Assembly (NCBI RefSeq): GCF_958295425.1
Contig: NC_081146.1
Location: forward strand, 17,927,458-17,991,457
Origin: Solea solea
Taxonomy: Eukaryota; Chordata; Actinopteri; Pleuronectiformes; Soleidae
DNA length: 64,000 bases
Direction of reading: 5' to 3'
The translations under genes were made by a program, and so were the position numbers. The notes below the pieces were generated by a model. The model had not been told where the DNA came from. It searched no databases and saw only the letters and a program-made list of their open reading frames with translations. Below, piece after piece: positions 46,301-64,000 of this stretch (the stretch's first letter is position 1; every line of letters begins with the position of its first letter).

Positions 46301-47011
46301 AGATATATAAGTTATTCCCTGTTATTCCCTGATACACCATTAGATGTCACTAATTCTAACAATTTCTTACACAATGGGCCTTTAAAACTATACATATATT
46401 CACCAACTAACAGCCAAACCTCAGGAGTAGAGAGTAACACCTTTTTGTGGGGTTCTAGCTCCTGATAGGATAAAGTGTTAAAGGATACTTGAAAAGGTTC
46501 TCCTAGATTTACTGTCAGACCTCAGAGACTGAGCAGTAAATGTCATAGATCCTCTAAATATAGAGCTGTTAAATACATATACAAAAACACTTACAATCCT
46601 TCATTGACAGCAGATTTAAGAAACTTTATATGAAATGTTTGTCCTCCACATAATTTGAGATAATATTCAGTGATGTAACCAGCCACAGAAATAATTTGCT
46701 CTATTACTATGAGCTATACAATGTGTCTATCCCATGAAAAAGGATGGAAGAGTTGGTGTGTTGTGCTGCTGTTCTGTCTTCTAGTCTTCAGACTCTAAGT
46801 CCCTCCTATTGCTTCATTTTCAGATGGCTTCTCGGTGCAGTCTGTACAGGGAATGCTGTACAACCCAGTGTCAGGAGCCTGGAGCTGGACAAACAGCACG
46901 GCCATCAACTACGCCCTCCATGCTGTCAAAATGACAGACGATCCAGAGACAGATCAAACTGAGGAACACACCTCCCACCCCGAGAACCACGGTGCAGCCA
47001 CACACAGCTGA
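39355..47011 (+). CDS. COQ3: Ubiquinone biosynthesis O-methyltransferase, mitochondrial (6 coding exons, 337 aa)
   Basis: SAM-dependent enzyme that carries out both O-methylations in coenzyme Q synthesis, in the CoQ complex on the matrix face of the inner membrane. Coding exons: 39355-39533, 40696-40833, 42924-43023, 44480-44728, 45402-45561, 46824-47011; 1014 nt, all phases agree (human 369 aa). The first about 50 residues are rich in Arg/Lys with one acidic residue (MFSTKLGRLMMRLYSRKQTA), a good mitochondrial presequence. Next come VDPDEVRRFQLLASKWWDEQGEF and LHSMNDLRVPFIRDN. SAM motif I is LDVGCGGGLLTE (residues about 128-139), followed by LGAKVLGIDPVD, FDAIVASEVVEHLADV (motif II region), PGGSLFITTLNKT and GTHNWEKFISP. 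The C-terminus after INYALHAVK is Glu/His-rich and diverged. The locus lies between PNISR and FAXC as in human. Confidence 0.96.
39534..40695 (+). other. COQ3 intron 1
   Basis: 1.2 kb, AT-rich. It carries a run of about 20 A at 39944-39963 and a short GT run at 40415-40431. No exon or named repeat was recognised. Confidence 0.45.
40834..42923 (+). other. COQ3 intron 2
   Basis: 2.1 kb with no missing exon (CG plus G joins Arg-Asp in FIRDN). Contains a short (CA)n run near 41953-41967 and a GATGATG stretch near 41215-41235. Nothing else was recognised. Confidence 0.45.
43351..43380 (+). repeat. (CA)15 microsatellite, COQ3 intron 3
   Basis: Perfect CA dinucleotide run of 30 nt, followed by TTCACACACA. 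Confidence 0.95.
43425..43565 (+). repeat. Interspersed repeat copy (AACCAGTTAATGTCTAACCCT family), COQ3 intron 3
   Basis: 43466-43491 is identical over 26 bases to 54892-54917 in a FAXC intron, and similarity continues through the CCTAAAT and CTCAGAAAT motifs. So these are two copies of one dispersed family, also abundant in other teleosts as I recall it. Confidence 0.7.
45711..45758. repeat. Perfect 22-bp hairpin in COQ3 intron 5
   Basis: The left arm 45711-45732 (starts ATTCAACATATTCAGAG) is the exact reverse complement of 45737-45758, with a 4-nt AAAG loop. No mismatches occur in 22 pairs. The surrounding DNA is AT-rich intron. The stem is short for a microRNA precursor; a tail-to-tail duplication or a MITE core is also possible. 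Confidence 0.9.
46120..46385 (-). mobile_element. Truncated TTAA-type MITE in COQ3 intron 5
   Basis: Read on the minus strand from 46385 it starts TTTTAAAGGCCCATTGTGT, then GTTAGAATTAGTGACATC, GGGATGCTGTAGAAACATGG and GGCTTATTCTAA. This is the order of a very common percomorph MITE that starts TTAAAGGTCCAGTGTGTAAG. The opposite terminus is not recognisable, so the left boundary is approximate. Confidence 0.6.
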
Positions 47012-47038
47012 GCCACAAGACTGAGTAACTAGTCAGAA

Positions 47039-47044
47039 AATAAA
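47039..47044 (+). terminator. COQ3: AATAAA, candidate COQ3 poly(A) signal
   Basis: The hexamer lies 28 bp after the COQ3 stop codon. This would give a very short 3'UTR; a later AATAAA near 47616 (ATAATAAAAAAAC) is an alternative. Confidence 0.4.
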
Positions 47045-48039
47045 TACATGAATTCACTTGTGTGGAGTCATATCTTCGCAAAAGTGCTGTGATGCTGTGA
47101 TGCAGATAAAGTGCTGCAAAATAGAATTAGAGATGCACTGTGGCTGCTCACTTGCTCTTAGATTTTATTGTGCTATCAGTTTTCAGTCAGCTGTGTTTTA
47201 CCAGTGGCTTTATTCAACCTAATATCTTGAATATGTGATGTTCACACTCATCATTGTCAGTAAAACCTCATCTGACACATCCAACACAAACAACGGCATG
47301 TGAGTTTCTGTTGCTTTGGACTGCAAACCTTATTTAGACTCTAAATCATATGGAAGATGTGTCCAAACACAAGTGGGGACAGTGACCTCCTCTGGGATGA
47401 TAAAAGGCCTCATGTGGAAGTATTAAATAATACATATCACAGCCTCAGTGCCTTATATGATGTCCTGATGAAGAGACTTTTAATTACAACCAGGTTTATT
47501 ATTAAATGGACTGATGATTACGGCTGGTTCTTGTTTTAGAGTGGTTTTACTGTGTATAAGGCTCATGACGATGACCAGAGTATAAACATATACTTCATAG
47601 ATCACTGGAAACATAATAAAAAAACAAACAAACCTGTAATTACTAAAATACCTATATATTGTCCAACACTCTTTTAGCTTCTTTCCCTATTTAAGGTAAG
47701 GCAGTTTTTTTGTATCGTACGAAACTTTTAAATGTAAACAGCCGTTAAATTCAAAGCATTTTCACACAAGTTCAAACAACGGCTGATTAAGCGTGTCAAC
47801 TCTACACTGTGTTTCTCAGTACGGTAGTGTTTTGTTTTCTGTGTTGTGAATGATGTGTTTTATGTCATGACTGACAGAGGGAAAACAGCAGAGCCAGTAA
47901 AGAGAGAGGACCGTGAACCTTTCAGAAAGCTCTGCAGGCTCCCTTGAGGAGTAGGTAAAGTCTAATGAGTGAAAACACCAAGAAGTATCCACCCAAAGTT
48001 TCCTCCTAATGCGTCTGTGTGTCTCCCTGTGGGTGCGCG

Positions 48040-48223
48040 TGGAAATTGGACACTCTAAAGTAAACGTAGGTGTGAGTGTGAGAGTGGATGGTTGTTGTAT
48101 TTGTCCCTGTGATGGACTGACGAACTGTCCAGGCTGTACCCCGCTATGTCAGCTGAGATTGGCACAGCACCCTCTCCGGCGACCCACATGTGGAGGATAA
48201 AGTGGTAGAAGATGGATGGATGG
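48040..48223 (+). mobile_element. LINE 3' tail ending in GGAT repeats
   Basis: Motifs in order: GGAAATTGGACACTCTAAAG, GTGAGTGTGAGAGTGGATGG, CCCTGTGATGGACTGACGAA, CTGTCCAGGCTGTACCCCGC, ATGTCAGCTGAGATTGGC, GACCCACATGTGGAGGATAA and AGTGGTAGAAGATGGATGG. This is the hallmark order of a widespread fish LINE 3' end with tandem GATG. The clade (RTE/Rex-like) is from memory. A worn copy lies at 13446-13620. Confidence 0.8.
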
Positions 48224-48227
48224 TGTG

Positions 48228-48440
48228 TGTGTTCTTGTATTATGGATATCTTTATGAGGACCAAAAAACTTATAAACCCTAGGGAGTGAGGACATTTTGG
48301 TAAAGTTAGAACATTCTGGCTGGTCCTCACGTTCTGTCAGCCCTTAAAGGGGCCTTTTTAAGAGTTGGTTTTAGGGTTAGAATGAGGGTAAGGGTTAGGC
48401 ATTTAGTTGGGATGTCTATGGTTAGGTAAGATGCTTGAGA
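48228..48440 (+). repeat. Interspersed repeat with TAACCCT/AGGGTTA-type body
   Basis: GTTCTTGTATTATGGATATC, TTTATGAGGACC, GTGAGGACATTTTGG, CTGGTCCTCAC, GGTTTTAGGGTTAGAATGAG and GGTTAGGCATTTAGTTGGG follow the order of a common teleost repeat. It may be related, in inverted orientation, to the copies at 43425 and 54880. Confidence 0.6.
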
Positions 48441-49019
48441 ATAGGAATCTGCACAAGCGCGTGTCTTCCTCACAGCAGCATCTCTCTCTCACTCACTGCA
48501 GAAGCTCAGTTCATGTCTGTTTTTAAGCTTCCGACTGTAACCACTGAGGAACTATCAGAAAAACAACAACACACGCTCTGCTCATTCTGTGCACTCCTCC
48601 TTAAGAGAAGTTTCACACTGCACAGGAGCTTAAAACTTTTTTTTTTTTACCAACATTTTTACGGTAAAAGATCGACTTGCAGGCTGGCATGAAGTCTGTT
48701 TATTCGGTGTTTATTTGGTGTTGTGTTGTCTCTGCTCTGTGTTGGCTTCTGGTGTTTGTCCCTCAGGTTTCACTGTGATGATGCTGGCTGGGGGCTCGTC
48801 AGGGCGGGGTGTCTTCCACTGGAGCAGACAATAGAGCGTCCTCGTTAAGCCTCCATGCATCAGGAATTCAACACAGGAAGTTGTCTTTAAAAATAAAAGC
48901 CACGGCCCTATCTCACTCAACCAGAAGTCGTATTTTGAACTCCATGATCGGAAGTGATGTTGTGTTGACGTTGCTTTCTTCAACGAGTAAAAAGGGAAAA
49001 GGAGGTGGTTGCTGAGCAT

Positions 49020-61976
<12,957 letters not shown>

Positions 61977-62780
61977 CCTGAGAAGACGGACAGACACCGA
62001 CAGACGGACACCGACAGGAGACAGGGACAATCGGTTTTGTGTCATAAACCTGGCTGAAGAGCCTGTCCAGAGACAAACTAGGTATTTATATGCAGAGCAT
62101 ACAAACTTAAGCTCATGATGCACACGCTAGTGTACTGTTTGTCCCCTCCTGTACCGTCAGAACTGTCCCTGCGGCAGTTTCTCTTTGCCTTATTTGTCTC
62201 ATCCGAAGATGCATAATCCGGTGTGAAAGGTTAACGCTATGGAAAACGTCTCATGGAGATAGGACAGTTGACACGAAATGATGCAACTAATCAACCACTC
62301 TGCCATGTGTCTTAACACACAAACCCTAACAGACAGGTGGAGATCAATCATGTGACAAAAAGGATAGCAGCTGTTGTGTTTACACGATTGACCATCTATG
62401 TGCTGGCGAGGGATTACAGTTGATGCCGTGTTTTTACTTTGTGCCCTTAAGATATCCTTATGTCAGCCCCTAAACGTGACCGTATTTGGGAAGAATCTGA
62501 GTCACGAGAAAAGATTAGCAGATTTTGTGCCTGTTCAATTTTCTGGTTATCAGTCTTGTTTCTTTCCACCTCTTAATTATTTGTTTGCACATTGACGAGT
62601 CTGGTTTTGAGAGCTGTAGTGTTTTTATTTGACCACTAGATGGAGGCAGAAGTCTTCCAGATATCATCCACCCTGTACCATCAATGTCATCCCACACCAA
62701 GGACCTGCGGTAGATTTAAGTGGGCAAAACACTTCTCCTTCACCCCTAAACTTTAATATTCTTCATTCATAGGTATACAA

Positions 62781-62811
<31 letters not shown>

Positions 62812-64000
62812 TGTGACTGAGCACAGCAAAAAAGAATTCGCCTTAGTGCTCAGACTCAAAAGGGAGAATACTCAGCAAGCAATTTTACTTTCATGATCGA
62901 ATGTGTCACATATATTTATATTTTGTTAATATTTCTTTTCTTATTTCTCTCAAAGAGATGTTATTTTTGCACTAGTGGAAATTTATTTTCACCTTATTTC
63001 AACAGGAACAGTCTGCTTTGGAGGGAGGGGGGGGCGAACAGAATAGGCCAAAAGATTTTGGGGAAACATAAATGTGTTTATCAGTAGAGCAGGATGCTGA
63101 TAGCGATCGTGTCCTAAGGGGAACACACTGCGTGTATGTGTGAGACGAAACTGAGATGGTCATAAAAACCAAATCAAAACCAGGTGAGCGTCGCTGAATG
63201 GAAAAAAAAAAGAAAAAAAGAAGAATCGACCAAAATGTGTGAGTTGTGTCTGTCATGCTAAGCTTTGTGTAATAATGGTGATACAGTATGGATGCTGTGG
63301 TTTTGTGGTTATCTCAGACTTATGGTAAAGGATCAGTTCACCTAAATTATGGTGCTGAATATTGACATTTGAAATACTCTCATTTAATGTTACTCTGCAG
63401 AATTCGCAGGACTCACTATTGGTGGTTTTCGCAAGTAAATGCCACGAGAACAGCTCCTAGAAAATGACTCTCACAAAGAAATCAAGCTTGAACAAACAAC
63501 AAATAACATGTAAATCAGTATCTTATCTGATACCATTTGGCTTCTATTGCTGTGGCTCCGATGTCTCTCTTGAGTGTGGCGCTAATGCAGGACTTTGCAC
63601 CTGGTTTAGTTACATGTGTGTAAAGGACCTCCATTTTCCAAAGGTACCTACTCTAAACTATGTTCTTTTCTTTTTTTGGCTGGTGTAAATTTGTTTATTT
63701 ACCTTGACAGTTTTGACTGCACTTCCTGCAATCTTCCTCAGAAGTGCCACGTGACCCCTGGTGTTGTATCCAAGTTGGAGTGATGGTTCGAAAACAAGGG
63801 GGACGACCTTCTCGCCAAAAATAAACTAGCCAAAAAAAAAAAAAAAGTAGTTTTAGAGTATAACATTTTGTGCGCTAGAATGAACCTTTGTGGACAAAAG
63901 AGCATTCCCATCAATTCATCACTTTTCTTTCTGTGGTATTAAATCCAGAACACTTCTGCACATGACTTCCCTGAAGGTTTGATGTTCTCGTGGGATAGAG
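61977..64000 (+). other. FAXC: FAXC 3'UTR and downstream DNA
   Basis: Non-coding after the TGA at 61974-61976. It contains a GT microsatellite (62784-62810), an A-rich run near 63199-63219 and an AATAAA at 63820-63825 just before a genomic A run (about 63832-63846). That hexamer is a candidate poly(A) signal for a 1.8-kb 3'UTR; the transcript may extend past the window. Confidence 0.4.
62784..62810 (+). repeat. (GT)n microsatellite in the FAXC 3' region
   Basis: About 13 GT units, flanked by TCC and TTGTGACTG. Confidence 0.9.

Larger units (their letters stand above)
47045..49019. other. COQ3-FAXC intergenic region
   Basis: No gene recognised. Two interspersed repeats lie at 48040-48223 and 48228-48440. 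About 48700-49010 is CpG-containing sequence with a 103-codon minus-strand frame that has no recognisable domain; its composition (runs such as AGGAAGTTGTCTTTAAAAA) suggests a further dispersed repeat next to the FAXC promoter. Confidence 0.4.

Overview
The window is vertebrate nuclear DNA, almost certainly from a ray-finned (percomorph-type teleost) fish. Genes are split into many short exons with GT-AG introns. The intergenic and intronic DNA holds teleost-type repeats: tRNA-derived SINEs, LINE 3' tails, TTAA-flanked and hAT-type MITEs, a DIRS/gypsy-like remnant and many CA/GT microsatellites. The species cannot be named from the sequence alone.

Five genes can be read, in the order (TSTD3 minus) - USP45 - PNISR - COQ3 - FAXC, the last four all on the plus strand. 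From established knowledge this is the gene order of human chromosome 6q16.2, so the window is a conserved synteny block. I reconstructed complete reading frames, exon by exon with consistent splice phases, for USP45 (17 coding exons, 810 aa), PNISR (11 coding exons, 837 aa), COQ3 (6 coding exons, 337 aa) and FAXC (6 coding exons, 413 aa). TSTD3 is represented by its first two coding exons and runs off the left edge.

Layout: 1-925 TSTD3 5' part (minus strand); about 926-1936 head-to-head promoter region; 3143-26612 USP45 coding span with large introns (5.4-11.8 kb, 14.1-18.8 kb, 18.9-21.5 kb); 26613-about 28.7 kb USP45 3' region; 28.7-31.4 kb repeat-rich intergenic DNA; 32061-38505 PNISR; 39355-47011 COQ3; 47-49.1 kb repeat-rich intergenic DNA; 49175-61976 FAXC with long repeat-bearing introns; 61977-64000 FAXC 3'UTR or downstream DNA.

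The genes do not form one pathway. USP45 is a nuclear deubiquitinase, PNISR an SR-like nuclear-speckle protein, COQ3 a mitochondrial ubiquinone-biosynthesis O-methyltransferase, FAXC a metaxin/GST-fold membrane protein linked to axon development, and TSTD3 a small rhodanese. I found no undescribed multi-gene system. The points most worth a second look are a probable alternative PNISR 3' end with its own poly(A) signal, a frame-preserving PNISR cassette exon with weak splice sites, an atypical USP45 5' splice site, a hAT MITE with a perfect 8-bp target duplication 18 bp from a USP45 exon, and a perfect 22-bp hairpin in a COQ3 intron.
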